Assembly: GCF_002741985.1 (NCBI RefSeq) | Contig: NZ_APHW01000022.1 | Coordinates: 62,001 to 126,000, forward strand | DNA length: 64,000 nucleotides | Origin: Vibrio rotiferianus CAIM 577 = LMG 21460 | GTDB lineage: Bacteria > Pseudomonadota > Gammaproteobacteria > Enterobacterales > Vibrionaceae | Reading direction: 5' to 3' | Part shown: piece by piece, positions 42,895 to 53,762 of the stretch | Position numbering within the stretch: position 1 is the stretch's first letter | Layout: every line of letters begins with the position of its first letter | Program-made: the position numbers and the translations under genes | The notes under the pieces: generated by a model | Told to the model about the DNA's origin: nothing | Database searches by the model: none | Seen by the model: only the letters and a program-made list of their open reading frames with translations

Positions 42895-44466
42895 ATGCGT
42901 TTGAAGTACAGTTGGGTGTTGGCGGTATTACTATCTGGCTGTCAACTAACTCAGTCAGACTCGACTACCACATCGACACCTGAAACCAACAAAACACAAG
43001 CAACAGACTCCCAGCAGGTTGCCAATAGTCAACAAAAGGTTGAACCTGAGGAAAAAGCTGCACCTAAAGTTATCACTCCCCAAGAGCAACAAGATGTATG
43101 GCGTCGTATCGGCATGCAACTTGAGATGGACATTCCTCAAAGTAAAAAAATCGACTACTACCGAACTTGGTACCTGAAACACCCAGGGCATCTACGTACT
43201 GTATCTCAACGAGCAGAACCGTTTTTGTATCTCATTACAGAAAAAATCGAGGCTCGTAATTTACCGCTGGAGCTTGCGCTTCTACCAGTAGTCGAAAGCT
43301 CATTTGATGCATTTGCCTATTCACACGGCAGTGCTGCTGGCCTTTGGCAGTTTGTTCCTGGCACAGGAAAAATGATGGGCCTAGAGCAAAACTTTTGGTA
43401 TGACGGCCGTCGTGACGTGGACGCATCTACCGATGCTGCGTTGGAATACCTTGTTAAACTAAACCAGCGCTTCGACGGCAACTGGAATCACGCGATTGCT
43501 GCTTACAACAGTGGCGGTGGACGTGTAAACAGCGCTATTCGAAAAAATAAGAAACTGGGCAAGCCAACGGACTTTTTCTCTCTAGATTTACCGAAAGAAA
43601 CCAGTAGTTACGTACCAAAACTGCTTGCGCTTGCAGATATTATTGCGAACCAAGACAAGTACGGCATCGAGATCCCACCTATCGCCAATAAGCCGGTCTT
43701 GGCTCTTGTTGACCCAAAAGAGCAGCTCGATTTAGCCATCGCAGCCAAGTACGCAGATATCAGTGTAAAAGAGTTGCAAAGCTACAACCCTGCCTACAAC
43801 CAATGGTCTACTGCTCCTGAAGGTCCGCACCAACTTCTTATCCCTATCGAGAAGAAAACGGCATTTTTAGAAGATGTCGATAAGAACCGTGGAAAAGGGA
43901 TGAAAGTGGTCCGCTATAAAGTGAAGTCAGGTGACTCCCTTAGCGTACTCGCTCAAAAGTACAGCACCACAACCAAGGTGATTCGTCGCGCGAATGGAAT
44001 GAGCAATAATAACATTCGTGTTGGTCAACACTTGATGATCCCAACATCAACTAAGGACGAAAATAGTTACGTTCTTTCAGCCCAAAATCGCTTGTCTAAA
44101 ACGCAAGCCAAAGCTCGCGGTAAGTATAAACTGACTCATGTAGTGCAATCAGGAGAAAGCTTATGGTCTATCGCACGAGCAAATAAGGTATCGCACCAAT
44201 CTCTGGCAAAATGGAATGGTATGGGCCCAAGAGATACCTTACGTGTTGGACAGAAACTGGTGATATGGAAAAGTGGTGATCAAGGCGCTGTGATTCGTAC
44301 CGTGTTCTACCAAGTGCGTTCCGGCGATACCATTAGTGGCATTGCCAGCAAATTTAAAGTAAAGAGTAATGACATTGTGAAATGGAACTCTCTACAAAAA
44401 CAGAAGTACTTGAAGCCAGGACAGAAGCTCAAGTTGTACGTTGATGTAACGAAGGTGAGCGTATGA
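42895..44466 (+). CDS. mltD: Membrane-bound lytic murein transglycosylase MltD with three LysM domains
   Basis: MltD cleaves peptidoglycan glycan strands to 1,6-anhydro ends. The 523-residue lipoprotein has lipobox LLSGCQ, a Ser/Thr/Gln-rich linker, an SLT domain with catalytic Glu in LLPVVESSFDAFAYSHGSAA and the AAYNSGGGRVNSAI block, and three LysM repeats at about residues 341-383, 404-446 and 460-516 that bind peptidoglycan. E. coli MltD has two LysM units. The stop overlaps the next ATG by four bases, so the Yip1-family gene is coupled to it. Confidence 0.95.
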   Translation: MRLKYSWVLAVLLSGCQLTQSDSTTTSTPETNKTQATDSQQVANSQQKVEPEEKAAPKVITPQEQQDVWRRIGMQLEMDIPQSKKIDYYRTWYLKHPGHLRTVSQRAEPFLYLITEKIEARNLPLELALLPVVESSFDAFAYSHGSAAGLWQFVPGTGKMMGLEQNFWYDGRRDVDASTDAALEYLVKLNQRFDGNWNHAIAAYNSGGGRVNSAIRKNKKLGKPTDFFSLDLPKETSSYVPKLLALADIIANQDKYGIEIPPIANKPVLALVDPKEQLDLAIAAKYADISVKELQSYNPAYNQWSTAPEGPHQLLIPIEKKTAFLEDVDKNRGKGMKVVRYKVKSGDSLSVLAQKYSTTTKVIRRANGMSNNNIRVGQHLMIPTSTKDENSYVLSAQNRLSKTQAKARGKYKLTHVVQSGESLWSIARANKVSHQSLAKWNGMGPRDTLRVGQKLVIWKSGDQGAVIRTVFYQVRSGDTISGIASKFKVKSNDIVKWNSLQKQKYLKPGQKLKLYVDVTKVSV

Positions 44467-45149
44467 ATTCCTCCAGTAACCCTCTCGTAATGTTGTTGGA
44501 TATCTTTCGAGCACCAACAGCTTGTTTCTTAGCTCTTTACCAACGTGGCGGTTGGGGCTGGCAACCTTTTATTGTTCTGATGATTAGCCCATTTTTATTC
44601 TGGGGAGCCTACTTTTCGAATGTTGACTTTACTTGGCTAAGTGAGCAACTTTCTATTCAGTTCCAGCAAATTGACCCTACACAGGTCGAGTTGCTTGAAC
44701 CAAATACGCTTATGGCTAGTGCCATCATCAATGATGTATTCAATCGCTTTGCAACATTATTGTTGTTAGCTCTATGGTTTTTCCTTGCAACCAAAGCGAG
44801 TAAGCAGCAATACGGTTACTGGAAGTGGTTTGCCGCATCAAGTGCAATACTTTTCCCAGCAGTACTAGGGGACATTGCAAGCTATGCGAGCCTGCTCCTT
44901 AAGCATGGTCAAGTAATGACGTACGCAGCCGACCTTAACAGCCTAAACGGTTTGTTGAAGTTGCCGTTGACCAGCGAATGGTCTCACTTTGCTAGCTCAT
45001 TGCCGTTACTTCTGCCTTGGTACATCGTACTTGGTTACGGTGCCGTCCTGACTTGGACAGAGTTTGAACGCGGTCAGGCTCTTGTGATTGCAAGTCTACC
45101 ATGGGTCGCGTTTTACGTAATTTGGGCACTATACATTGTCGTGGTGTAA
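44463..45149 (+). CDS. Yip1-family inner-membrane protein
   Basis: This 228-residue protein has about five membrane segments, including FIVLMISPFLFWGAYF, FATLLLLALWFFLATKAS and ASLPWVAFYVIWALYIVVV, and resembles YIP1/YIPF-like bacterial membrane proteins. Its start lies inside the end of mltD (ATGA overlap), which suggests equal supply of the two proteins. Function unknown; a role tied to cell-wall enzymes is only an inference from coupling. Confidence 0.72.
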   Translation: MNSSSNPLVMLLDIFRAPTACFLALYQRGGWGWQPFIVLMISPFLFWGAYFSNVDFTWLSEQLSIQFQQIDPTQVELLEPNTLMASAIINDVFNRFATLLLLALWFFLATKASKQQYGYWKWFAASSAILFPAVLGDIASYASLLLKHGQVMTYAADLNSLNGLLKLPLTSEWSHFASSLPLLLPWYIVLGYGAVLTWTEFERGQALVIASLPWVAFYVIWALYIVVV

Positions 45150-45157
45150 CTCGCTTT

Positions 45158-46003
45158 TCAATTGAGAAGTGAAAACGACACCAACAATGGATTATGATCA
45201 GAAGCGTCGCTCAGCGGCGCTTTTGAGTATTTTAGCTTTAAACCTCGATAAAACACATGGTCAAGCGGTAAGCCTGTAATAAACTGGGTACGCTGATCGG
45301 GTGAAAACCGAACTTCTTTGAGGTCGATATCTGCCAATGCGACTTTCATTGCCGAAACCCTCTCTGCACTCCAGCTATTAAAATCCCCCGCAAAAATGAT
45401 TGGACCTTGGTGCGCTTTCAACGCCTTTTCTAGCGTTGCCAACTGAGACAAATATTCATCCGTGCCCACTGTAAAGTTGATAGCATGAATATTGATAACC
45501 GCCAGTTGCTGACCATTACTTAGCTGGTATTCACTATAAAGTGCAGATTTAGGCAAACGTAGCCATGGCTCTTTAGATGTATAAGCACAAGCTCGAATTG
45601 GCGCTTTATGAGCAATACTAATGACACCTGCATCGCTGCCCAGGGCCTTAAACGCTGACACTTGGTTACTGATCCACTGACCATCAATCAGCCAACGCTT
45701 CAGCTCGCTCGTTAGACTGGCTTCTTGCAATAACAGTAATTGACTCTGCTGCGATAGATGATTTAGAGCAACTTCCCAACTCGGCTTATTCTGCTTGTAG
45801 ATATTCCAAACCAAAATGTTTAATACTCCCTCATTATCAATCGCTTGAGGAGTATCAAAGTCGACACATTTTACCGTTTGAGTTACGTTTTCTCCCGATT
45901 GAGAGATAAGCTGCGGCTGTTCCGAAACGGTAAACACCCACTGAAAAGCGAGTAATACTGATAAACCAAGAAAGATAAGAATAGCAATAAAACGTTTAAG
46001 CAT
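45158..46003 (-). CDS. yafD: Endonuclease/exonuclease/phosphatase family protein (YafD-like)
   Basis: This 281-residue protein has an N-terminal membrane anchor (FIAILIFLGLSVLLAFQWVF) and the EEP fold: NILVWNIYKQNKPSWE, the metal Glu in LLLLQEASLT, GPIIFAGDFNSWSAERV, and the final His in SDASDHNPLLVSF. E. coli YafD has the same arrangement and lies near gloB and mltD. I set the start at 46003 (MLKRFIAIL), with AGGTG upstream; an in-frame extension of 12 codons runs into the terminator of glnB. Substrate unknown. Confidence 0.85.
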   Translation of the reverse strand: MLKRFIAILIFLGLSVLLAFQWVFTVSEQPQLISQSGENVTQTVKCVDFDTPQAIDNEGVLNILVWNIYKQNKPSWEVALNHLSQQSQLLLLQEASLTSELKRWLIDGQWISNQVSAFKALGSDAGVISIAHKAPIRACAYTSKEPWLRLPKSALYSEYQLSNGQQLAVINIHAINFTVGTDEYLSQLATLEKALKAHQGPIIFAGDFNSWSAERVSAMKVALADIDLKEVRFSPDQRTQFITGLPLDHVFYRGLKLKYSKAPLSDASDHNPLLVSFSLLN

Positions 46004-46024
46004 GACAACACCTGAGCTGACAAC

Positions 46025-46050
46025 AAAAAAGGAGCCCAAGGCTCCCTTTT
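46025..46050 (-). terminator. Terminator of glnB
   Basis: On the minus strand GGAGCC-TTG-GGCTCC is followed by TTTTTTG. It lies between glnB and yafD and overlaps the region just before the yafD start. Confidence 0.85.
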
Positions 46051-46088
46051 AGTTTAATCATATTTCGAAAAGAAATCGCACTATGAAC

Positions 46089-46436
<348 letters not shown>

Positions 46437-46589
46437 TTAAGCTTCAATCGTTTGCGCATATTATCGGTTAGCGCCTCACAACATTCAATCCTTGTTGTTA
46501 CCAAGCAACTGAAAATCCTGATACTGATGGATTTTATTTGATGAAGAATGTAACAAAATCACGAAGTCAGCAAGCCCGTACGCCCTAAA

Positions 46590-46618
46590 AGAAAAAGCCA
46601 GAGTGTTGGCTCTGACTT
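46590..46618 (-). terminator. Terminator of the cytochrome c gene
   Basis: On the minus strand AAGTCAGAG-CCAACA-CTCTGGCTT forms a 9-bp stem with one T-G pair, then TTTTC. Confidence 0.85.
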
Positions 46619-46655
46619 GATTTGAATATTTCGCTGAGTCTATTTAAAACCGCAT

Positions 46656-46970
46656 TTACTTCAAACTTGCATAAAACGCCGCTAAGTTTGCGATATCTTC
46701 GTCAGACAGCAAGTTTGCTTGTGCCTGCATAACTGGAGCTAAACCGCCTGTACGCTGGCCTTGTTTGTAAGCCTTTATGGACGTGGCGATGTACTGCTCA
46801 TTTTGGCCTTTCAGATTCGGGTAACCTGGAATCACAGCGATACCATCTGCACCATGACATGCCGCACACACTGCCGCTTTAGCTTGTCCTGCTGCCACGT
46901 CACCTGCAGCCAATACTTGTCCACTTAACATACCCAAGGCAACCACTGCCCCTACCATCATTTTCTTCAT
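46656..46970 (-). CDS. Periplasmic class I cytochrome c
   Basis: This 104-residue protein has a signal peptide ([20 protein letters not shown], cleaved after LAA) and one c-type haem site, Cys35-Ala-Ala-Cys38-His39, with the sixth ligand Met probably in the [11 protein letters not shown] segment. It resembles the c5/c553-like monohaem cytochromes of Vibrio. Such carriers pass electrons from the bc1 complex to terminal oxidases or peroxidases. It stands alone with its own terminator. Confidence 0.9.
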   Translation of the reverse strand: MKKMMVGAVVALGMLSGQVLAAGDVAAGQAKAAVCAACHGADGIAVIPGYPNLKGQNEQYIATSIKAYKQGQRTGGLAPVMQAQANLLSDEDIANLAAFYASLK

Positions 46971-47098
46971 TGCTTCACCTAATCATTTGTTATTAACCAC
47001 CAATATACGCTTGCCTTCAGATTGCGGAACATCTGCACAAAGCAGAGGCAACTTCTATCGGGGTATTTTTTAAGTATTCATTGGCATTGTGACATGAA

Positions 47099-48430
47099 TT
47101 ACAACGACTTGCGCCATATCAGCTCACAATCTTGACCGCTAAAAGCTCGATCAACAAATAAACCAGCAACGGCTACTACTTGGTTTTGATACATCAAAAT
47201 TGGTATTTGACGACGTAACCAACTCGGTACATTGTACTCTTGAAACAGCTTCTTGAGCTTGCGGCTGTGATTGCGTGTGGTTGGGTGCGCTGATAATCCT
47301 TCGGGATTAAACGTCACCCTCAGAAGCTCTGGCTGAGGCGGTAAGGCAATGGTGGCTTGTTCTGAACTGGTATTCAAAGTGAGCTCTCCGAGTCGCTCAG
47401 GCAATACCAACGCCGTATCGGTTTGAATGTCACTCTGCCACGTCGTGACATCGGCAGTTTCAGTTACCCAATAAAGGCGATTTTGAAAACGGCGAACTTC
47501 ACCCTGCTTAAGTTGCAGCTTAGGATTGGCATCTTGCTGTGCCAATCCGACTTCATTCCAAATTAAATTGAGTTGCACTTGAGTTGGCATGTTTGCATTC
47601 AACTTCGCTAACCACATCCGGATTAATCGTGCCCGTGCAAGGTCACTGTGGGTGACTAGCTCATCAATGCTCAAGCTCAGATCGCTTTGCAGAGCACGTT
47701 CAAACACCGCGCCAAGCAGCTCATCCAACAAGGCTTCTTGCTGAGCGCACAAGCTAGCACTCCGCTGCACTGCTTGATGAATACTCGGCCAACGTTCAGA
47801 GAGGTCTGGAACAATACGGTGTCGAAGGAAATTGCGATCGTAACGCGTATCTTGATTACTCTCGTCTTCCACCCAATCTAGGCCTTCTTCCTTCGCTGCA
47901 GCTTCGATTTGCTCACGCTTAATTGCCAATAGTGGGCGAACCAACATACCACCAGCGAAAGGCATACTCTCTGCCATCGAAGATAAACCTTTCGGGCCAC
48001 TACCGCGTTTAAGTGCTAGTAAGAAGGTTTCCACTTGGTCATCAGCATGTTGTCCAGTCAGCAATAAGTCACCCGCTTGGATATGCTTAGACAACACTTG
48101 ATAGCGCGCTTCACGAGCCAACAACTCAATACTATCGCCACTGTTAATGTCTAAGCTCACTTGCTCAACAGAACACGTGATTCCTACCTGCTCAGCCCAC
48201 ATTAAACATTTGTCTGCCCAGTCGTCTGCGTTCGAGCTCAAACCGTGATGCACGTATACGGCGTGGCATTTGATTGGGTTATTACCTGTAGAATTCACTT
48301 GCTGATAACGACTAAGCAGTTCCAGCAACAGACGCGAATCCACTCCACCACTAAACGCCAAGACAATCTTGGAGCCTGATTGGTAGTAGCGGTCGAGAAC
48401 TTGAGTAAATTGCGAATAAAGCGATTCCAT
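47099..48430 (-). CDS. tilS: tRNA(Ile)-lysidine synthase TilS
   Basis: TilS attaches lysine to C34 of tRNA-Ile(CAU), changing it to read AUA. The 443-residue protein has the PP-loop SGGVDS at residues 27-32 (VLAFSGGVDSRLLLELL), the family motifs HADDQVETFLLALKRGSGPKG-type catalytic region (TGQHADDQVETFLLAL), a middle helical domain, and the C-terminal TilS domain with the conserved KKLFQEYNVPSWLRRQIPIL. It follows accA on the minus strand but is separated by a terminator. Confidence 0.95.
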   Translation of the reverse strand: MESLYSQFTQVLDRYYQSGSKIVLAFSGGVDSRLLLELLSRYQQVNSTGNNPIKCHAVYVHHGLSSNADDWADKCLMWAEQVGITCSVEQVSLDINSGDSIELLAREARYQVLSKHIQAGDLLLTGQHADDQVETFLLALKRGSGPKGLSSMAESMPFAGGMLVRPLLAIKREQIEAAAKEEGLDWVEDESNQDTRYDRNFLRHRIVPDLSERWPSIHQAVQRSASLCAQQEALLDELLGAVFERALQSDLSLSIDELVTHSDLARARLIRMWLAKLNANMPTQVQLNLIWNEVGLAQQDANPKLQLKQGEVRRFQNRLYWVTETADVTTWQSDIQTDTALVLPERLGELTLNTSSEQATIALPPQPELLRVTFNPEGLSAHPTTRNHSRKLKKLFQEYNVPSWLRRQIPILMYQNQVVAVAGLFVDRAFSGQDCELIWRKSL

Positions 48431-48447
48431 AAGCCATCCAGTAGAAA

Positions 48448-48480
48448 CAAAAAAAGGGCTGGACGTTTGCCCAACCCTTT
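48448..48480 (-). terminator. Terminator of accA
   Basis: On the minus strand AAAGGGTTGGG and the complementary CCAGCCCTTT form a stem with two wobble pairs around a short loop, followed by a long T-run. tilS therefore probably has its own promoter. Confidence 0.82.
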
Positions 48481-48534
48481 CTATTTTATCTGTTATCTTA
48501 CGAGAGATCAGCTAGCGCCTAGCAACAGCTGTAA

Positions 48535-49494
48535 TTAGCAGTAACCGTAGTTCATTAGACGCTGGTAACGGCGCTCAAGTAGCGTTTCCTGGTCTAGTTG
48601 CTCAAGATCTTCTAGCTGACGAAGTAGATTTGCTTTCATGTTTGCAGCCATTTGAACATGATCGCGGTGTGCGCCACCTAGTGGCTCTTCGATGATTTCA
48701 TCGATAAGCTCAAGTTCTTTTAGACGTGGTGCTGTTAGACCCATTGCGTCTGCCGCTTGAGGTGCTTTGTCTGAATCACGCCATAGGATTGAGGCACAAC
48801 CTTCTGGAGAGATTACTGAGTACGTAGAGTACTGAAGCATGTTCACGTAGTCGCCAACACCAATTGCTAGTGCACCACCAGAACCGCCTTCACCAACAAC
48901 GTTACAAATCACTGGCACTTTAAGACCAGACATCACTTTAAGGTTGGTTGCGATCGCTTCAGATTGGCCACGCTCTTCCGCGCCAACACCTGGGTACGCA
49001 CCTGCTGTGTCGATAAAAGTGATGATTGGCATGTTGAAACGCTCAGCCATTTCCATCAAACGCAGTGCTTTACGGTAACCTTCTGGTTTAGGCATACCGA
49101 AGTTACGCTTCACTTTCTCTTTAGTTTCACGACCTTTTTGGTGACCGATGATCATCACTGGACGACCTTCAAGGCGTGCAATACCGCCAACAATTGCTTT
49201 GTCGTCTGCGAACGCACGGTCACCCGCTAGCTCATCAAATTCATCAAATGCGTGCTTGATGTAATCTAATGTGTATGGACGTAAAGGGTGACGAGCCAGT
49301 TGAGCCGTTTCCCATGCACCTAAGTTGCTGAAGGTTTTCTTCTTCAGTTCTAGGCTCTTTTTCTCAAGCTGTTCGATTTCTTTATCAAGGTCAACCGCAG
49401 AATCACCACCATGACGAGATACGTCACGTAGTGCTTCAATTTTCGCTTCTAGTTCTGCGATTGGCTTTTCAAATTCAAGAAAGTTTAGGCTCAT
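48535..49494 (-). CDS. accA: Acetyl-CoA carboxylase carboxyltransferase alpha subunit AccA
   Basis: AccA with AccD transfers the carboxyl group from biotin to acetyl-CoA, the committed step of fatty acid synthesis. The 319-residue protein equals the E. coli length. It starts [20 protein letters not shown] and has the crotonase-fold blocks [40 protein letters not shown] and [15 protein letters not shown]. It lies 48 bases after dnaE, as in E. coli (dnaE-accA). Confidence 0.97.
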   Translation of the reverse strand: MSLNFLEFEKPIAELEAKIEALRDVSRHGGDSAVDLDKEIEQLEKKSLELKKKTFSNLGAWETAQLARHPLRPYTLDYIKHAFDEFDELAGDRAFADDKAIVGGIARLEGRPVMIIGHQKGRETKEKVKRNFGMPKPEGYRKALRLMEMAERFNMPIITFIDTAGAYPGVGAEERGQSEAIATNLKVMSGLKVPVICNVVGEGGSGGALAIGVGDYVNMLQYSTYSVISPEGCASILWRDSDKAPQAADAMGLTAPRLKELELIDEIIEEPLGGAHRDHVQMAANMKANLLRQLEDLEQLDQETLLERRYQRLMNYGYC

Positions 49495-49542
49495 CTATGA
49501 ATCCTTTTTTACTCAACGTCTTACATATTGCGCTGAATTTTT

Positions 49543-52500
49543 TTAGTTAAATTCGAGTTCTACCTGGCCTTTGCCAAGCAACTGTTTTAAATCATCGAGT
49601 AATGTATCACTTGGCGTTACTCGCCACTCGGTGCCCAAAGTTAACCGCGCTCTGGCGTCGGCACGCTGATAGTATACATTGACAGGTACGGTCCCGGCTT
49701 TATGTGGCTCTAGAATACGAGTAAATTGCTCAAAGAATTTGTCATTTACCTGCTGAGCATCAATTGATACTGACAAACCTCGTGCATACTTTTCACGAGC
49801 ACTGCCGAGATCCATAACTTCACGCGCCGACATTTTAAGGCCACCATTGAAGTCATCAAAGCTGACCTGTCCAGAAACGACCAAAATTTTATCTTTTTCG
49901 AGAAGTTCCGCATATCTATCAAGCGCATCTGAGAACAACATCACCTCCATTCGACCACTTCGATCATCCAAAGTCATCAAACCGATGCGCGTACCACGTT
50001 TAGTTGTCATTACGCGAGCTGCAATTACCAAGCCCGCCACGGTCACGGATTGATCACGGCGAGTTGGAGTGGCGTCTTTTAGTCGACAACTAACGTACTT
50101 ATTTAGTTCCTTTATGTATGCGTTAACTGGGTGCCCGGTCAAATATAAACCGAGCGTCTCACGTTCACCCTCTAACCATACTTTCTCAGGCCAAGCTGGC
50201 ACCTGAGTATATTTATGTTCTACTTCTTCCGGCGCATCAGTCAGTACACCGAACATGTCGGTTTGACCAAATGCTTCAGCTTGGTGGTGTTGGCTTGCCG
50301 CTTTTACTGCGTCATTGAGCGAGGCCATCAACGCTGCTCGGTGTGGGCCTAGCCTATCTAGCGCTCCAGCATAAATCAGTTTTTCGATAACACGTTTGTT
50401 GACCTTTTTCAGATCGATGCGTGCACAGAAGTCAAATAAGTCGATGAAGTGACCGCCTTTATTACGCGCTTCTAATATCGCATCAATGGGGCCTTCACCC
50501 ACGCCTTTTATCGCACCGATACCATAAACAATTGCGCCATTTTCATCCACGTTAAAGCGATATAAGCCCGAGTTAATATCAGGTGGCAAGACGGTCAGTT
50601 TCATGCGGAAACACTCGTCCACAAGACCAACGACCTTTTCGGTGTTATCCATATCGGCGGTCATCACCGCTGCCATAAATTCTGCAGGATAGTGCGTTTT
50701 TAACCATAACGTTTGGTAAGAAACCAACGCATAAGCAGCAGAGTGTGATTTGTTAAAGCCGTAACCCGCGAATTTTTCTACCAAGTCGAAGATCTTCATC
50801 GCCAATTCGCCATCGACGCCGTTAGCAACTGCGCCCTCTTCGAAGGTAGCACGCTGCTTCGCCATCTCTTCCGGCTTTTTCTTACCCATCGCACGACGAA
50901 GCATGTCCGCACCACCAAGGGTGTAGCCAGACAGTACCTGTGCGATCTGCATTACCTGTTCCTGATACAGAATGATGCCGTAAGTTGGATCGAGAATTTC
51001 TTTTAGCGATTCATGTTGCCACTTTTCATCAGGATAAGAGATCGCTTCTCGGCCGTGCTTACGGTCGATAAAGTTGTCTACCATGCCCGACTGTAGCGGG
51101 CCAGGGCGGAAAAGGGCAACCAATGCGATGATATCTTCGAAACAGTCTGGTTGCAGACGTTTGATTAGCTCTTTCATACCGCGTGATTCAAGCTGGAATA
51201 CCGCGGTGGTTTCAGAGTTTTGCAACAGTCGGAAAGATGCCGGGTCCACCAATGGGATAGACTCAATCTGAACTGGCTCTTTACCTTCACGCTCTAGGCG
51301 CGGGTTAATCAGTCCCAATGCCCAATCGATAATAGTTAGGGTACGTAGCCCCAAGAAGTCAAACTTAACCAGACCCGCAGTTTCTACGTCGTTCTTATCG
51401 AACTGTGTCACCGGGAAGTGGCCTTCAGCATCGGCATAAATCGGAGCAAAGTCTGTGATCGTGGTTGGCGAGATTACAACACCACCCGCGTGCTTACCGG
51501 CATTTCGTGTACAACCTTCAAGGATACGACACTTGTCGATCAGCTCTTTTACTTCTTCATCGGCGTCGTAAAGTTCTGGCAATGCAGGTTCAGCTTTAAA
51601 CGCTTTCTCTAGCGTCATGCCTGGGTCAGGCGGAACCAATTTGGAAATACGATCAACGAAACCAAATGGATGGCCAAGTACACGGCCAACATCTCGAATT
51701 ACCGCTTTTGCTGCCATGGTACCGAAAGTGATGATCTGCGATACCGCATCACGACCATACATTTCCGCAACGTGGTCAATTACTTGGTCACGCTTATCCA
51801 TACAGAAGTCGACATCGAAATCGGGCATGGAGACACGTTCTGGGTTCAAGAAACGTTCGAAAAGAAGGTCATATTCCAGTGGATCAAGGTCGGTGATTTT
51901 TAGTGCGTATGCCACCAAAGAACCGGCACCCGAACCACGACCCGGCCCCACCGGAATCGCGTTGTCTTTCGACCACTGGATAAACTCCATTACGATCAAG
52001 AAGTAACCAGGGAATCCCATTTGGTTGATTACATCGAGTTCGATTTGCAGGCGGTCATCGTATTCTGGTCGACGTTCTTTACGCTCAGCTTCGTCTGGGA
52101 ATAAGAATTCAAGACGCTCTTCCAAGCCTTCACGGGATTTCATTACCAAGAATTCGGTTTCTTCCATCCCTTCGGTTGGGAAGGCAGGTAGGAAGTATTC
52201 GCCAAGACGTACCGTCACGTTACAGCGTTTAGCAATTTCGACACTGTTTTCCAGCGCTTCAGGAATGTCGGCAAACAGCTCACACATTTCCTCTTCAGTA
52301 CGTAAATACTGTTCTGGACTGTAGTTCTTTGGACGACGCGGATCTTCTAGCGTGTAACCATCGTGAATCGCCACACGGATTTCGTGCGCGTCAAATAGGT
52401 CTTCACTGATGAAAACGACTTCGTTGGTCGCTACAACCGGTAGTTGAGTTTCTTCAGCTAACTCAACGGCAAAATGCAGGTACGTTTCTTCGTCTGAACG

Positions 52501-53022
52501 ACCAGTACGAACCAGTTCTAGATAGAAACGATCTGGGAAATACTCTTGGTAGAAAGCCACACAGCTTTCCACCACTTTGCGGTTACCTTTAAGTAACGCT
52601 TTACCGATTTCACCGTTTTTTGCACCAGAAAGCACAATCAAGCCTTCTGACAACTCTGCCAACCAAGCTTTATCGATAACTGGTTGATGCTGTACGTGAC
52701 CACGAAGGTAAGCTTTTGAAATCAGCAACGTAAGGTTTTTGTAACCTTCATTGTTTGCTGCTAGTAGCGTTAATTGCGTCAGCTCCTCGCCAAACTCATC
52801 CGATTGCATTTTGAAATCAGCACCGATGATTGGCTTCACACCACTGCCGTGCGCAGTGCCGTAGTACTTCACCAAACCACATAGGTTAGTGAAATCGGTC
52901 AATGCCATTGCAGGCATGCCGAGTTCGGCGACTTTCTTAACGAGCGGTGGAACTTTATTGATACCATCCACCATAGAGAAATCACTGTGGATTCTTAGGT
53001 GAATGAACTTGGGATCTGACAT
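49543..53022 (-). CDS. dnaE: DNA polymerase III alpha subunit DnaE
   Basis: DnaE is the replicative polymerase subunit. The 1159-residue protein (E. coli 1160) has an N-terminal PHP domain ([20 protein letters not shown]), the polymerase core with the catalytic Asp pair in [20 protein letters not shown], the [16 protein letters not shown] loop, a helix-hairpin-helix segment and a C-terminal OB-fold ([20 protein letters not shown]) plus tau-binding tail. Its proofreading partner dnaQ is in this window at 39865. It precedes accA and follows rnhB. Confidence 0.98.
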   Translation of the reverse strand: MSDPKFIHLRIHSDFSMVDGINKVPPLVKKVAELGMPAMALTDFTNLCGLVKYYGTAHGSGVKPIIGADFKMQSDEFGEELTQLTLLAANNEGYKNLTLLISKAYLRGHVQHQPVIDKAWLAELSEGLIVLSGAKNGEIGKALLKGNRKVVESCVAFYQEYFPDRFYLELVRTGRSDEETYLHFAVELAEETQLPVVATNEVVFISEDLFDAHEIRVAIHDGYTLEDPRRPKNYSPEQYLRTEEEMCELFADIPEALENSVEIAKRCNVTVRLGEYFLPAFPTEGMEETEFLVMKSREGLEERLEFLFPDEAERKERRPEYDDRLQIELDVINQMGFPGYFLIVMEFIQWSKDNAIPVGPGRGSGAGSLVAYALKITDLDPLEYDLLFERFLNPERVSMPDFDVDFCMDKRDQVIDHVAEMYGRDAVSQIITFGTMAAKAVIRDVGRVLGHPFGFVDRISKLVPPDPGMTLEKAFKAEPALPELYDADEEVKELIDKCRILEGCTRNAGKHAGGVVISPTTITDFAPIYADAEGHFPVTQFDKNDVETAGLVKFDFLGLRTLTIIDWALGLINPRLEREGKEPVQIESIPLVDPASFRLLQNSETTAVFQLESRGMKELIKRLQPDCFEDIIALVALFRPGPLQSGMVDNFIDRKHGREAISYPDEKWQHESLKEILDPTYGIILYQEQVMQIAQVLSGYTLGGADMLRRAMGKKKPEEMAKQRATFEEGAVANGVDGELAMKIFDLVEKFAGYGFNKSHSAAYALVSYQTLWLKTHYPAEFMAAVMTADMDNTEKVVGLVDECFRMKLTVLPPDINSGLYRFNVDENGAIVYGIGAIKGVGEGPIDAILEARNKGGHFIDLFDFCARIDLKKVNKRVIEKLIYAGALDRLGPHRAALMASLNDAVKAASQHHQAEAFGQTDMFGVLTDAPEEVEHKYTQVPAWPEKVWLEGERETLGLYLTGHPVNAYIKELNKYVSCRLKDATPTRRDQSVTVAGLVIAARVMTTKRGTRIGLMTLDDRSGRMEVMLFSDALDRYAELLEKDKILVVSGQVSFDDFNGGLKMSAREVMDLGSAREKYARGLSVSIDAQQVNDKFFEQFTRILEPHKAGTVPVNVYYQRADARARLTLGTEWRVTPSDTLLDDLKQLLGKGQVELEFN

Positions 53023-53114
53023 TAACAGGTACCGTAAAACTAAATCTTATTTGGGATTCTAACCTAAAGCGGGCGTGGTTTATAACACCGATACGCCCAT
53101 TCTAATACTTTGCT

Positions 53115-53753
53115 CTATTCTTCGATGCCGAGCGCTTTCTTCACAGGTTTGAAGCTCTTACGGTGCTCGCTGATCACACCGTGTTGCTCAATCGCTTCGA
53201 AGTGCGCTTTGGTTGGGTAACCTTTGTGCTTAGCAAAGCCAAACTGTGGGTGTTGTTTATCCAACTCTTCCATTTCTTGGTCACGTACCACTTTGGCAAT
53301 GATCGACGCCGCGCTGATTTCCGCCACGCGCAAATCGCCTTTCACCACTGCTTGGGAGTCCATTGGTAGTTCAGGGCAACGATTACCATCGATAAGTGCA
53401 AGATCTGGCTGCACTTTCAAACCCGCAATCGCACGTTGCATGGCAACCATGGTCGCTTGCAGGATGTTAAGCTCGTCAATTTCCTCAGGAGAACAGCGGC
53501 CTACAGCCCATGCCAAAGCTTTCTCTTTGATTTCTGGCAGCAGTGCAAGGCGTTTTTTCTCACTCAGCTTTTTCGAATCGTTTAAGCCTTCAATTGGGTT
53601 ATTTGGGTCTAAAATAACCGCGGCGGTAACGACATCGCCTACCAAAGGACCACGCCCTACCTCATCAACACCCGCAACTAACTGGTAGCCTTGCGGGCAT
53701 TCAAACGGTGGTAGTTCAACTTTTGCTTTGGTCGTTTTTGGTTTTACAGCCAT
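53115..53753 (-). CDS. rnhB: Ribonuclease HII RnhB
   Basis: RnhB nicks DNA at misincorporated ribonucleotides. The 212-residue protein shows the RNase HII metal site: [20 protein letters not shown] (Asp and Glu), [11 protein letters not shown] (Asp) and [15 protein letters not shown] (the A-S-I-I-A-K block). The N-terminus has a short basic extension ([15 protein letters not shown]). It follows lpxB by nine bases, so it is part of the lpxB-rnhB-dnaE order known from enteric bacteria. Confidence 0.96.
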   Translation of the reverse strand: MAVKPKTTKAKVELPPFECPQGYQLVAGVDEVGRGPLVGDVVTAAVILDPNNPIEGLNDSKKLSEKKRLALLPEIKEKALAWAVGRCSPEEIDELNILQATMVAMQRAIAGLKVQPDLALIDGNRCPELPMDSQAVVKGDLRVAEISAASIIAKVVRDQEMEELDKQHPQFGFAKHKGYPTKAHFEAIEQHGVISEHRKSFKPVKKALGIEE

Positions 53754-53762
53754 GGTAAATCT

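Noticed and set aside
51617..52006. 129-codon open frame opposite dnaE
   Set aside because: Antisense to a conserved part of dnaE; no start signal and no family resemblance.
53224..53688. 154-codon open frame opposite rnhB
   Set aside because: It is fully antisense to rnhB, rich in Ser and Arg as expected for reverse-frame shadows, and has no recognisable domain.
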